From: UBA6921 sp031363085 | GTDB taxonomy: Bacteria > Pseudomonadota > Gammaproteobacteria > SG8-11 | Assembly: GCA_031363085.1 (NCBI GenBank) | Contig: JANLTU010000195.1 | Coordinates: 1-23,152 of the forward strand | Length of the DNA: 23,152 bases | Direction: 5' to 3' | Shown: one piece after another, positions 14,112-22,399 of the stretch | Layout: every line of letters starts with the position of its first letter | Numbering within the stretch: position 1 is the first letter of the stretch | Program-made: the position numbers and the translations under genes | Notes under the pieces: model-generated | What the model saw: the letters and a program-made list of their open reading frames with translations, nothing else | What the model was told of the DNA's origin: nothing | Databases searched by the model: none

Positions 14112-14726
14112 ATGAATTGGCTTGAATCGGTAGTTCTATGCGGAACGCACACGACCTTGCACCCGCTGTCGTTGCAGCATCACGACGATCTCGTTGCGGC
14201 CGTACACGACGGCGAGTTGTGGAAGTTGTGGTATACGCTGATCCCCGCGCCGCAGGATATGCGTGCTGAAATCGAGCGGCGCCTGGGCTCTTATTCGGAA
14301 GGCAAAATGCTGCCGTTCGCAGTGATCGAAAATGCAAGCGGCAAAGCAGTTGGGATGACCACCTATTTGAATATCGATGCGGCGCATCGGCGCGTGGAAA
14401 TTGGTGCGACCTGGTACCGCCAGCGCGTACAGCGTACCGGGCTCAATACTGAATGCAAGTTGTTGCTGCTTAATCACGCCTTTGCAACGCTCAACTGCAT
14501 CGCCGTGGAATTTCGCACCCACGTTTTCAACCAGCAAAGTCGCCGCGCCATCGAACGACTGGGTGCAAAACTGGATGGCATATTGCGCAATCATCAATTA
14601 GCAACGAATGGCACGTTGCGCGACACGTGCGTGTACAGCATCATCGTCAGTGAGTGGCCGGCCGTAAAAGCGCATTTAACTTGGTTAATGGAAAGAGGCG
14701 GCGTTTTGGGCCACAAATCACCATGA
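14112..14726 (+). CDS. GNAT acetyltransferase, RimJ/RimL type
   Basis: The 204-aa protein follows the pattern of acetyltransferases that modify protein N-termini or small molecules. It has an N-terminal LHPLSLQHHDDLVAAVHDGELW segment, PFAVIENASGKAVGMTTYL (beta strands 2-3), VEIGATWYRQRVQRTGLNTECK (the acetyl-CoA loop region), and EFRTHVFNQQSRRAIERLGAK, the hallmark NxxSxxAxxxxG segment. Substrate cannot be told. The ATG at 14112 is weakly supported by upstream GGAACCCG. It interrupts the respiratory gene block and probably forms its own unit with the following gene. Confidence 0.82.
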   Translation: MNWLESVVLCGTHTTLHPLSLQHHDDLVAAVHDGELWKLWYTLIPAPQDMRAEIERRLGSYSEGKMLPFAVIENASGKAVGMTTYLNIDAAHRRVEIGATWYRQRVQRTGLNTECKLLLLNHAFATLNCIAVEFRTHVFNQQSRRAIERLGAKLDGILRNHQLATNGTLRDTCVYSIIVSEWPAVKAHLTWLMERGGVLGHKSP

Positions 14727-14751
14727 GACCAAACGACAGCAGGAGTATTTT

Positions 14752-15441
14752 ATGATTCGCATTCGCCACACCACCGGTTCGATGCACGCGCAGCGCTATG
14801 TCGGTTTCGTGCTTGCAGCACTGTATCTGCTCATGTCGGTGGGTGTTGCCGATGTCGCGCCGCGTGAATCGATCAAGGCTGACCCGCGTTACCAGAACCC
14901 GGCGCTGCTCGAAGCCGCATGGGCATTGCCGGTGGCGCAAAAATACCGGGAGAGTTTTGAGTATCAAGTGAACCCGATGTTTTGCGGGCCGGCGACGGCG
15001 GTGAATGTGTTGAAGTCGCTGGGCATCAAAAAATATCAGCAATCCAATGTGTTCGATCCGTCGAGTATCAGTTATTTCAAAGCGCTGGCCGCCGGATTAA
15101 CGCTCGATGAAATGGCAACTCTAGTGCACGACGCGAGCGGTTGGCAGGTGACGGCGTTGCACGACCTGACCTTGGCGCAATTTCGCGAACACCTCAAACG
15201 TAGCAACGACCCGGCGCAGCGCTACACCATCAATTTTCACCGCAAGCCGCTGTGGGGTTACAGCGCCGGGCATCATTCGCCCATCGGCGGTTATTTGGAG
15301 AAGGAAGACTTGGTGTTTGTGCTCGACGTCTACGATCCCTTCAAGCCGTTTCTGGTCAGCAGCGAGCGGCTTTTTGAGGCCATGAATACCGTGGACGATG
15401 AAGCCGGCAAAACGCGCGGATTATTGTTGATCACGCATTAG
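14752..15441 (+). CDS. Exported phytochelatin-synthase-like cysteine peptidase
   Basis: The 229-aa product has an AGGAG ribosome site. The N-terminus is a signal peptide or anchor (hydrophobic about 17-33). The rest matches the phytochelatin synthase catalytic domain: Cys78 in QVNPMFCGPAT, His174 in SAGHHSPIGGY and Asp192 in FVLDVYDPFK, the expected Cys-His-Asp triad in order. Bacterial members consist of this domain alone and mainly cleave the glycine from glutathione or glutathione conjugates, with weak phytochelatin synthesis. Export would place it in the periplasm, where it might affect thiol or metal balance. It lies 52 bases before CcoG; a link with copper handling is conceivable but inferred. 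Confidence 0.8.
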   Translation: MIRIRHTTGSMHAQRYVGFVLAALYLLMSVGVADVAPRESIKADPRYQNPALLEAAWALPVAQKYRESFEYQVNPMFCGPATAVNVLKSLGIKKYQQSNVFDPSSISYFKALAAGLTLDEMATLVHDASGWQVTALHDLTLAQFREHLKRSNDPAQRYTINFHRKPLWGYSAGHHSPIGGYLEKEDLVFVLDVYDPFKPFLVSSERLFEAMNTVDDEAGKTRGLLLITH

Positions 15442-15493
15442 CGCCGCTGCGTCTGAACGTGAAAATACTGACTGAAAATGCTATCGTGCGCCG

Positions 15494-16816
15494 ATGTCCC
15501 AGAGCATTAGTTCCTTAAGTAAAATCCCCATAGCGGTCGTGTCCATGAAAGCCGACACGCGCTTGCATTGGCAGCGCCGCGCGCTGCAAATTGCGACCCT
15601 CGCGCTGGCCGTGTTGATTCCCATTACCGGCTTGTTTCGCATCGACCCGATAGCCGGCGCGTTTACTATTCTTGATCGCCAAATCTGGTGGGCCGATTTT
15701 TTCCTGGTGTTCGGCTTTTGGGTCATGTTGGCGGCGCTGATGGTCACGGTGTATTCCTTTGTCGGCACCGCGTTTTGCGGCTGGTCTTGCCCGCAGAACA
15801 CGCTGTCGGAATGGGCCAACCAACTCACGCACAAGTTGCTGGGGCGCCGTGCCGAGGTCATCAATCTCAACAACAGCGCAAAAATGCAGGTGGCGGCTGC
15901 AAAAAATAAATGGACGCACTGGCTGCTGCTGGGCGCGATCTTGTTTGCAATATCGGCTGTGGTCGCACTGGTGCCGCTGTTTTATTTTTATCCGCCCAGC
16001 GCAGTGTGGTCGTTCGTGACATTTTCCAACGACGCGCGGCTGGCTAGTTCGCTGCACTTTATTTATTTCATTTTCGTGCTGGTGATCCTGCTCGATGTGG
16101 CGTTTATTCGCCATTACTGGTGCCGCTTTATGTGCGTGTACAAAGTGTGGCAGCACGGCTTCAAAACCCAGCAAACCCTGCATATTACCTATGATGCAAC
16201 GCGCAGTGCCGATTGCGAGGGCTGCAACTATTGCGTCAGCGCATGCTTCATTGACTTGGACCCGCGCAAAACCGATATGTACGACACCTGCATCAACTGC
16301 GGCGAGTGCATTACCGCGTGCAACAAAATGCATGCAAAAAAAGCCGAGCCGGGCTTGCTGAAATTTGCAGCCGGTATCCGCAGTGACGGTGGCAAGTTGC
16401 GTGCGGTGTTGCGCACAGCAGTGGGTTCACTGTCGCAACGCATGCGAATGACCGTGCCGATTGCGCTGCTGGGTATCGGAATGTTCGTGTGGGGTTTGTG
16501 GAGTTACCAGAGTTATCACTTGGCGGTGTATCAAGCCAACACCGATCACGGCGCGCAAATCAGTGACTATCATCTGGCCGTGTCCAACAAGGTGTATCGT
16601 CCAGCGCATTTGATTGTGACCATCGACGGGCTGCCGGCTGACAGTTATACGCTGGCGATGACCGACGCGCGTTTCGAAGGCATCGGCCGCGTGGACATCA
16701 ACTTGCACATCGCGCCGGTGCTGACGCCAGGTATCCACACATTTCTGGTGCGCGTGCGCGCCGACGACGGTTGGGAAGACAGTTATCGAGTGCAACATTT
16801 TGTAGCGCGAGGTTGA
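15494..16816 (+). CDS. ccoG: CcoG: cbb3 oxidase maturation ferredoxin-like membrane protein
   Basis: The 440-aa protein has about five helices. FCGWSCPQ (C95, C99) and WCRFMC (C210, C214) are the membrane cysteine motifs of the CcoG/RdxA/FixG family. Two 4Fe-4S motifs follow: C241/C244/C247/C251 and C266/C269/C272/C276. An immunoglobulin-like FixG C-terminal domain (about 340-440) ends the protein. CcoG proteins reduce Cu(II) to Cu(I) for insertion into the CuB site of cbb3 oxidases. No good ribosome site precedes the ATG at 15494; a second ATG at 15545 (residue 18) is possible. It heads the short operon 15494-17924, with one base between it and the next gene. Usual partners ccoH and ccoI are absent. 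Confidence 0.92.
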   Translation: MSQSISSLSKIPIAVVSMKADTRLHWQRRALQIATLALAVLIPITGLFRIDPIAGAFTILDRQIWWADFFLVFGFWVMLAALMVTVYSFVGTAFCGWSCPQNTLSEWANQLTHKLLGRRAEVINLNNSAKMQVAAAKNKWTHWLLLGAILFAISAVVALVPLFYFYPPSAVWSFVTFSNDARLASSLHFIYFIFVLVILLDVAFIRHYWCRFMCVYKVWQHGFKTQQTLHITYDATRSADCEGCNYCVSACFIDLDPRKTDMYDTCINCGECITACNKMHAKKAEPGLLKFAAGIRSDGGKLRAVLRTAVGSLSQRMRMTVPIALLGIGMFVWGLWSYQSYHLAVYQANTDHGAQISDYHLAVSNKVYRPAHLIVTIDGLPADSYTLAMTDARFEGIGRVDINLHIAPVLTPGIHTFLVRVRADDGWEDSYRVQHFVARG

Positions 16817-16817
16817 T

Positions 16818-17267
16818 ATGACGACTGATACCGAAAAAAACGAACCGCTGGGTCCGGTCCAGTCCAATGGCGACTGGGGTGTGATACCGCAGGATAACTT
16901 TGGCTATACCTCGGACGAAGAGCGACGCCAGAAGCGCGGCCTTGAAGACTGGGAAATGGTCGAGGCCATTCCCGAATCACAAGAGCGTGTGCCACCGTGG
17001 TTTTTCGCAGTGATCGTTGCGGTGTTGCTGATGGCCATCGGCCTGAGTTTTCCGTTTTGGGGCGTGCGGCCCGGTCAAGAGCGCCCCTGGCTGGACTGGG
17101 GTTTCGGCTTGGCGATTCTTTATCTGGCGGTGTTCGGCACTTTTGTGTATTTCATGGTGAATTTCTACGGCTCCAAATATGCGGGCCGACTTGATTCCGA
17201 CAAGCAGAATACCGACGCGTCGGTACCGGCCAATGTTGCGAGCGATGATGCTCAAGAAAAAAAGTAG
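16818..17267 (+). CDS. 2-TM protein, short paralog of the oxidase operon 207-aa protein
   Basis: The 149-aa product has a polar, acidic N-terminus of about 57 residues. Helix 1 (about 59-78) ends in FPFWGVRP (78-85); after a very short loop RPWLDWGF, helix 2 (about 95-115) leads to a polar tail. The FPxWGxRP and RPWLDWGF landmarks match those flanking the large loop of the protein at 6920-7543 (FPLWGQRP, QPWWDKGY). The W-E...P pattern before helix 1 (DWEMVEAIPESQERVPPW) recalls the CcoP N-terminal segment. It lies where ccoH often follows ccoG, but does not look like CcoH. Possible role: oxidase subunit or assembly factor. Confidence 0.68.
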   Translation: MTTDTEKNEPLGPVQSNGDWGVIPQDNFGYTSDEERRQKRGLEDWEMVEAIPESQERVPPWFFAVIVAVLLMAIGLSFPFWGVRPGQERPWLDWGFGLAILYLAVFGTFVYFMVNFYGSKYAGRLDSDKQNTDASVPANVASDDAQEKK

Positions 17268-17547
17268 TCTGCTGCTGTGCTGCGCGGCATTGCTGCTCAC
17301 GGCGTGTGACCCGTCGCTGCCGCCAGCTTCGCCGCTGCCCGATGCAGCGTCACCTGCTGCGCAATTGATGGTCAAGCGCTGCGGTAGTTGTCACGGTGCG
17401 CCGAACCCGGTGTTGCATGCGGCCAACGAATGGCCCAACGTCGTGTTTCGCATGCAAAAACATATGACGCAAAAAGGTCTGCCCGCATTCACGTCTGAGG
17501 AAAATACCGCCTTGCTTGAGTATTTGCAAAAGCACGCACGCCCATGA
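17245..17547 (+). CDS. Small monoheme cytochrome c lipoprotein
   Basis: The 100-aa protein starts inside the end of the previous gene (23-base overlap); the adjacent ATG at 17248 is equally possible. A lipoprotein signal ends in LLTAC (Cys21), then a Pro/Ala-rich linker and a compact cytochrome domain with CGSCH at 46-50. M70 or M74 could be the sixth heme ligand. It should be tethered in the periplasm and may deliver electrons to the oxidase or serve as a redox partner during maturation. Its stop overlaps the next start (ATGA). Confidence 0.78.
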   Translation: MMLKKKSSLLLCCAALLLTACDPSLPPASPLPDAASPAAQLMVKRCGSCHGAPNPVLHAANEWPNVVFRMQKHMTQKGLPAFTSEENTALLEYLQKHARP

Positions 17548-17924
17548 AAACCTGGACAGGGCTTGTCTTGACTTTTTTTCTGTACGGTTGCTCTGACGAT
17601 ATCCCCATCTACCGTTTTACACCGCAGCAGTGGAACGATGTGGTCGTCACCCTCGAAGCCCGACCCGGCCCGACGGCGGGGGCGGTCTGCGAGTTTCTGA
17701 TCATGGCGTCCTTCACCAACAACACACCCGCCCACAGCATCATGGTGTCGATCCGCATAAACGATCAGGGCCCGTGGAAACAAGCGATCCAAGACGGCAT
17801 GGTTGGCGTGTATCGGCGCTCAGACCGCGTCAACAATCTGGATGCCGACGTGTTATCCATCCAACTGAAGCGCAAAGACCAAGAAGGCGTGCTGCGCTTT
17901 GCGTTGAAGGATCGGCGGGTTTAA
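17544..17924 (+). CDS. Lipoprotein of unknown function
   Basis: The 126-aa product overlaps the cytochrome gene by four bases (ATGA). Its short signal ends in a lipobox-like LYGC (Cys16) followed by SDD. The mature part is hydrophilic and probably beta-rich, with one more cysteine (VCEF). No motif is recognisable. As the last gene of the CcoG operon, it may assist copper or cytochrome handling at the outer face of the membrane (inference). Confidence 0.62.
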   Translation: MKTWTGLVLTFFLYGCSDDIPIYRFTPQQWNDVVVTLEARPGPTAGAVCEFLIMASFTNNTPAHSIMVSIRINDQGPWKQAIQDGMVGVYRRSDRVNNLDADVLSIQLKRKDQEGVLRFALKDRRV

Positions 17925-17991
17925 AAAGCACGCGGAAGATTTCCGTCACACCCTTTCCTTTGTCAGGGGAGGTGGGTCACGCCTTCACGAA

Positions 17992-18462
17992 TCAATTACT
18001 GAATGCCTCAAGCCGTTTCTCCATAAAAATACTCAGCGGGTCGCGGCAATAACCACCAAATGGACCGCGTTCGACATAGCCGATGTTTGTGTAGAGGCTG
18101 ATGGCTTTCAGTTGCTTGATTCCTGTTTCAAGTCTAACGATGCGCACGCCGGTGGCGTGCAGATGTGCCTCAAGGCGTTGCATGATGGCTTTCGACAGCC
18201 CCTTACCCCGGTGGTGATCGAGAACGAAAACGCGCTTAATTTCACCGTATATTTCATCGCCGACGAACGTCTTGGCGGCGCCACACGCCACCAGTTCGCC
18301 GTCGAGGTAGCCACCGAGAAACAGCACATTGGGAAGCTTCAGCGCTTGAACGCTCTCCAAGTGATTGCTCTCGGACGGGTAGAGCGCCGCCATGTACGCG
18401 TCCGCTTTGGCAATTAACAACCGGGCTGCGGAAGATTCCGGATTCAAAGGTTCGATGTGCAT
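17992..18462 (-). CDS. GNAT-family N-acetyltransferase
   Basis: The 156-aa protein has the GNAT core: LGGYLDGELVACGA (strand 2-3), EIKRVFVLDHHRGKGLSKAIM (the R-x-x-G-x-G/A acetyl-CoA loop as HHRGKGLSKAI) and LETGIKQLKAISLYTNIGY near the end. I chose the internal ATG at 18462, because upstream codons would run into the asparagine synthase gene and the family usually starts close to MHIEPL. No ribosome site is obvious. It is 16 bases after the asparagine synthase stop on the same strand, so they probably share a transcript. Substrate unknown. Confidence 0.82.
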   Translation of the reverse strand: MHIEPLNPESSAARLLIAKADAYMAALYPSESNHLESVQALKLPNVLFLGGYLDGELVACGAAKTFVGDEIYGEIKRVFVLDHHRGKGLSKAIMQRLEAHLHATGVRIVRLETGIKQLKAISLYTNIGYVERGPFGGYCRDPLSIFMEKRLEAFSN

Positions 18463-18478
18463 CGTAGCGGGTTGGCTG

Positions 18479-20470
18479 CTACAGAGTATCGTCTTCAATA
18501 AAACACGCTCCGCGCTTCGCAATGTACTGCGAGTGCAGCATCTGCACCGTCAGCACCAGCATCATGATCCACTCCAGCTTCATCAATGCGTAATACGAAT
18601 TCATATCGGTGGGTGCTTGCGCCTGTTCAATGTGTGCGCGCAGTGACTGCACGTGGTCAGGATCGAATATACCTGCGTCCTGCAATGCAGGTCTTGACAG
18701 ATACGGTTCGAGCAGCGGGTGTTGTGCGGGCGTGAAAAACCATTCGCGAATCGGCGTGTAAAACGCTTTTTTCTTGAACTGCCACGGATGCGCGGGCAAA
18801 TGCGGCAGCGCGATTTTCTTCAACAGATATTTTTCATCCATGCCGCGCAGTTTGAGATCAGGCGGAATGCGCGCGCTCAGTTCGACCAGTGGATGATCCA
18901 GAAACGGCACGCGCGCTTCCACGCCGTGCGCCATGCTCATGCGGTCGCTGCGCCACAGAATCCAGCCTGGCAGGCGCGTCTTGGTTTCGATATACAACGA
19001 TTGATTCACGCGATGCCGGCCTTCGACTTGCGGCTGCATCATTGCCGCCAATTCGCCCATTGGATCAGTTGCGGTTGCAGCCCGTTCGAAATCCTGGTTA
19101 AACAAACCGGGAAGTTGGTCCGCCGTGATTTTCCAGAAGTCATGCCATGCGGGGTAACAACCATAACGGTTGAGCACCTGTTGCTGCTGTTCCGGCGCAT
19201 GTTGCGCAAACAGCATTTGCATATACGGTGCGGAAAAATTCTGCGCGTACTGGGTGAAATACAGCAGTTCGCGCAGTTGCGGATCGCGAATGTCATTACC
19301 CCACAAGCGCATGTAATCCTGCCGGTAGCAGTCGTAGCCGGCGAGAATTTCATCGGCCCCGTCGCCGGTATAAACCACCTTGTACTGGTGTTCGTGCACA
19401 CGTCGTGACAATAAAAAATACGGCACATCCAAGGCCATGCGCTGGGGTTGTTCGAGATGGTAAACCGCCGCTTCCATTTCGCGCACATAGCCTTCCGCTT
19501 TATTGTCATCCATGGTGACTTCGGTGTTGCCTACCTTCAGATGTGCGGCGATGGCACGGTAAATCGGTGCTTCATCCAACGCGTTATTGGCAAAATGCAC
19601 CGAAAAAGTTTGCACCGGCGTGCCGTACGATTCGCCCAGCAGCCAGGTGAGCGCCGACGAATCGATACCGCCCGACAGATACGCACCGATGGGCACTTCA
19701 CCAATGGTATGGCTGGTTGCCGCATCTTCCAGCGCGTTGCGAAATTCGCGCGTCCAGAAGGCTTCGTCGTGCGACTCGTATTCATGTTCGCGTGGAAAGT
19801 TCAGATCCCAATACGGTTCGATGATTGGCGCCTGCCCAGAATTTATCACGATACGGCACCCAGGCGGCAATTCCAGCACGTCATCAAACGGCGTGTGCGG
19901 GCTGATCGCGAATTGATAAGTGAAATAACTGCGAATCGCAGCGGGGTTAAAACGCGGCTCCACCAGCCCGGATGCGAACAGTGCCTTGATTTCCGATGCG
20001 GCCACCAACTGCTCACCGCTCCAGTGATAAAACAGCGGCTTGATGCCCAAGCGGTCGCGCGCCATAAACAGCGAATGCTTCAGCGCGTCATGCACCGCAA
20101 AGCTGAACATGCCGCGCAGTTGCCGCACGCACGCTGCACCGTCGCGCCGATACAAATGCAAAATCACTTCCGTGTCGGACACGCCGGCAAACTGCACACC
20201 ATCTGCCTCCAGCATGCGGCGCAACGCGCGGTAGTTGTAAATTTCCCCGTTGAAGATGATCGCGTGGCGTTGATCGGTGCTCACCATCGGCTGCGCGCCG
20301 CCGGCCACATCGACAATCGATAAGCGCGTGTGACCCAGTGCGACTTCGTCCCGCAGCACTACCGCATGTGCGTCTGGCCCGCGATGGTTCAGTGCACGCG
20401 TCATGCGCTCGATACGTTTGCGTTCAGGTATAGCGCCGGAGCGATAAAGGATAAGAGCAATGCCGCACAT
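18479..20470 (-). CDS. Asparagine synthase (glutamine-hydrolysing), AsnB type
   Basis: The 663-aa protein has a class II glutamine amidotransferase domain beginning with catalytic Cys2 (MCGIALI), with NHRGPDA (29-35) and FNGEIYNY (73-80). An ATP-pyrophosphatase synthase domain follows with SGGIDSS at 266-272 and YTGDGADEILAGY. All key motifs are intact. Reaction: aspartate, glutamine and ATP give asparagine, glutamate, AMP and PPi. At 663 residues it is longer than E. coli AsnB (554), as in the family often found in polysaccharide, peptide or stress-linked loci, where the amide acceptor may not be free aspartate. It is divergent from the plus-strand gene at 20632. Confidence 0.88.
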   Translation of the reverse strand: MCGIALILYRSGAIPERKRIERMTRALNHRGPDAHAVVLRDEVALGHTRLSIVDVAGGAQPMVSTDQRHAIIFNGEIYNYRALRRMLEADGVQFAGVSDTEVILHLYRRDGAACVRQLRGMFSFAVHDALKHSLFMARDRLGIKPLFYHWSGEQLVAASEIKALFASGLVEPRFNPAAIRSYFTYQFAISPHTPFDDVLELPPGCRIVINSGQAPIIEPYWDLNFPREHEYESHDEAFWTREFRNALEDAATSHTIGEVPIGAYLSGGIDSSALTWLLGESYGTPVQTFSVHFANNALDEAPIYRAIAAHLKVGNTEVTMDDNKAEGYVREMEAAVYHLEQPQRMALDVPYFLLSRRVHEHQYKVVYTGDGADEILAGYDCYRQDYMRLWGNDIRDPQLRELLYFTQYAQNFSAPYMQMLFAQHAPEQQQQVLNRYGCYPAWHDFWKITADQLPGLFNQDFERAATATDPMGELAAMMQPQVEGRHRVNQSLYIETKTRLPGWILWRSDRMSMAHGVEARVPFLDHPLVELSARIPPDLKLRGMDEKYLLKKIALPHLPAHPWQFKKKAFYTPIREWFFTPAQHPLLEPYLSRPALQDAGIFDPDHVQSLRAHIEQAQAPTDMNSYYALMKLEWIMMLVLTVQMLHSQYIAKRGACFIEDDTL

Positions 20471-20631
20471 GAATTAGAGTCGCACTTGAAGGTCGTGGCG
20501 TTAGTGTAACGTGGGTGTGGTTCGACACAACTACGCAGAAAGCTAAGCCAGTTAAGGTGTGTCGTCCGTCCTATGAAGGCTGGTAGAGTCGTCGTACGGG
20601 TAGGGTCGACTATAAAATCATCGGAATCAGA
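20471..20631. promoter_or_regulatory. Divergent promoter region (161 bases)
   Basis: Both flanking genes are transcribed away from this gap, so it should carry their promoters. For the minus strand a weak candidate is TTGTGT - 16 bases - TACACT within 20502-20529. For the plus strand the AT-rich TATAAA at 20611-20616 lies only about 15 bases before the ATG and lacks a matching -35. None is convincing alone. Confidence 0.3.
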
Positions 20632-21660
20632 ATGAACCTGAATTCGTGCGTGGGGTTAGCGGTGCAAAGAGAGAATGTTCCAGATCGGCGGCGAGATCGA
20701 CGCATGCGACCATCCGAAGGGCGGGGCGAGGCTTCTGTTACACCTGTAGTTGCAGAAGTAATTGCAAATGAAACACTAGAGCATCCGCTCGCCGCAGCCA
20801 TCAGCAACATAACGTCCTGTTGGCGTGCCGGCCAATTGCATGATGCAGCTTTTGCTGCCTGGTATTTTCTGCACTGGCAAATTCATTTACACGGCCGGCG
20901 TTTTGCGGCGCGGCGTTTCAAACACGACGCACGTTCCGATCCTGCGCAATGGCTTGACGAGCTCGCACAGGCACACGGTGCTGCCCGCGATGAACTGTTG
21001 ATTCGCTATGTCGAGCGCTACCAATTTCTCGGCGTCATTCCTAATGCCAACATTGCGCTCGCGCAGTGGCTGCAAGGCCGATGGCCGCTGATACTGTGCA
21101 AGCACGTGCCGCTGCCGGACGAGGTGCTGGATTTGCAAGCGCGTGGTTTACGCCCGGTGACGCTGATTTGCGACGCAGCCCGCGCGCGCTTGCCGGTGCT
21201 GCGCAAGCCCGACGCGTTCGCGTTCATGATTCATGACCTGGAACATGCCTACAAGTTTTTCCATGCACCGCGCTTGCACGCATTGCAGCGCGGTTTGTTT
21301 GCGGTGTTGCAGGCGGCGCGACAGCGTGGCGTATTTGCGCCGTATGCGCGCGATGCGGAATTTCGCGCGCGCTTCGACTATTTGATTAGCGACATGAACA
21401 CGCATCCGGTGCACAGCCTGCAGTATTTGCGTGCGATCTTGGTCGAGTTTCATTTGCGCGTTGAGCGCAGCGGTGCGCACCAAGCACTATCACTCGCAGC
21501 GCAGCGCGATGTGGCGGGAACGTTGCGCGCGCTTGATTTGGATATGCCGGCGCAGGAAGTGTTAGCACGCTTAAGCGCCGGCGCGTTGGGTGCGGCAGAT
21601 GCGCAAGTAATCGAGCGGGTGTTGTTGGCAAGTGGTAAGGGCTTGATCAAGTTTGAGTAA
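20632..21660 (+). CDS. Protein of unknown function with an HDLEH motif
   Basis: The 342-aa soluble protein is rich in Ala, Arg, His and Leu, with largely helical character. The first 35 residues are basic and low in hydrophobics; a start at the ATG of 20704 (residue 25) is possible. The notable stretch is FMIHDLEHAYKFFHAPRLHAL (from about residue 198; H201, D202, E204, H205), which could bind a metal. A second His/Asp-rich stretch, FDYLISDMNTHPVHSLQYL, follows. I cannot place it in a family. The spacing of HDxxH recalls metal sites such as that of Coq4, but the acidic residue expected further on is missing. Overall codon use looks like that of its neighbours. Confidence 0.62.
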   Translation: MNLNSCVGLAVQRENVPDRRRDRRMRPSEGRGEASVTPVVAEVIANETLEHPLAAAISNITSCWRAGQLHDAAFAAWYFLHWQIHLHGRRFAARRFKHDARSDPAQWLDELAQAHGAARDELLIRYVERYQFLGVIPNANIALAQWLQGRWPLILCKHVPLPDEVLDLQARGLRPVTLICDAARARLPVLRKPDAFAFMIHDLEHAYKFFHAPRLHALQRGLFAVLQAARQRGVFAPYARDAEFRARFDYLISDMNTHPVHSLQYLRAILVEFHLRVERSGAHQALSLAAQRDVAGTLRALDLDMPAQEVLARLSAGALGAADAQVIERVLLASGKGLIKFE

Positions 21661-21822
21661 CCGCATTATTGTTGCATCGCGCTGGGCTCAAGAGTAATTG
21701 TCTTAACATGGCCCAATGATGTTGAATGGCTATAGTTATTGAAATGTCAGAAATTAATTAGCACAGTCTATGCCGGGGTTGCCCTCAGCAGCGAATTGCT
21801 ATTCCACGATGCATGCGATCAT

Positions 21823-21961
21823 CGGTAGGGCAACGTAGGAGCAGTTACCGAGCTGCCAACAGTGGCTCGCGCAAATCGCGGCGGAATCGATGCTCGCTCG
21901 GCGCACCCTACCGAAAGCCACCAGGAGCGCTGTAACGATGGACGAACATCGTCGTAGGGTG
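21823..21961. repeat. GTAGGG-type inverted repeats
   Basis: CGGTAGGG (21823-21830) is inverted at CCCTACCG (21906-21913). An overlapping element GCACCCTAC (21903-21911) is inverted at GTAGGGTGC (21953-21961). Between the second pair lies a small palindrome, ACGATG/CATCGT. The layout resembles extragenic palindromic repeats or the remains of a small non-coding mobile element. Copies elsewhere in the genome would be needed to tell. Confidence 0.35.
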
Positions 21962-22049
21962 CCCCGCGCGCACGGGTTGCACTGTCACGATCCTCTGGCG
22001 CCAGAGCATGTCATAATGCGTGCGTTAAGAAATCCAAAGAAAAGAATTG

Positions 22050-22077
22050 TTGACTTGAGACCCACACCGAATAAATT
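22050..22077 (+). promoter_or_regulatory. Candidate sigma-70 promoter
   Basis: TTGACT (22050-22055), 16 bases, TAAATT (22072-22077). The -35 matches five of six consensus bases and the -10 four of six. It lies about 320 bases before the exported-protein gene and could drive a long structured leader, or be fortuitous. Confidence 0.3.
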
Positions 22078-22399
22078 CTGAAGCACTCAACGCGACAAAA
22101 TCAAAGCAGGGTCGTTGAGAAAAAGTATCAGCGTCGTAACACGGAAGTCGCCATCAAGGGGATGGCGATGATGTATGGGGAATTGCGGGGGCGTCTACAG
22201 TTTTTTTGCATCCGGCCCCCGAATCGCTGTTCCGTCTTACATCCATTTTTGTTCCTGTCGTGTTCCGCGCTTAGCCGCAAAACTTTCAATTTTGTCGTTC
22301 GTGTTGTGCAGGTACGGTGGGGCGTTATTCCCATTGCGCAAGTATGTTGCATTGCGATTTACGTTTGCTTTCATCCCTTCATTCTTAAAGGAGAAATCT

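Larger units (their letters stand above)
21661..22399. other. 739-base gene-poor region with repeats and hairpins
   Basis: No convincing gene is seen. The first half contains GTAGGG-type inverted repeats (listed separately). The second half has a candidate promoter (22050-22077), then a perfect 8-bp hairpin (TCGCCATC 22148-22155 / GATGGCGA 22161-22168, 5-base loop) and a 7-bp pair CGGGGGC (22186-22192) / GCCCCCG (22215-22221) enclosing a T-run. If the promoter is real, these would form a structured leader of about 310 bases before the exported-protein gene. Open frames here lack ribosome sites. Confidence 0.45.

Noticed and set aside
15515..16333. Long minus-strand open frame opposite ccoG
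   Set aside because: Shadow of ccoG, whose motifs are unmistakable; composition is not protein-like.
19448..20323. Long plus-strand open frame opposite the asparagine synthase gene
   Set aside because: Shadow of a gene with all catalytic motifs intact; the translation is Arg/His rich and lacks any recognised pattern.
21890..22081. 63-aa open frame in the gene-poor region
   Set aside because: It runs through inverted repeats, lacks a ribosome site and has a low-complexity, Arg-rich composition.
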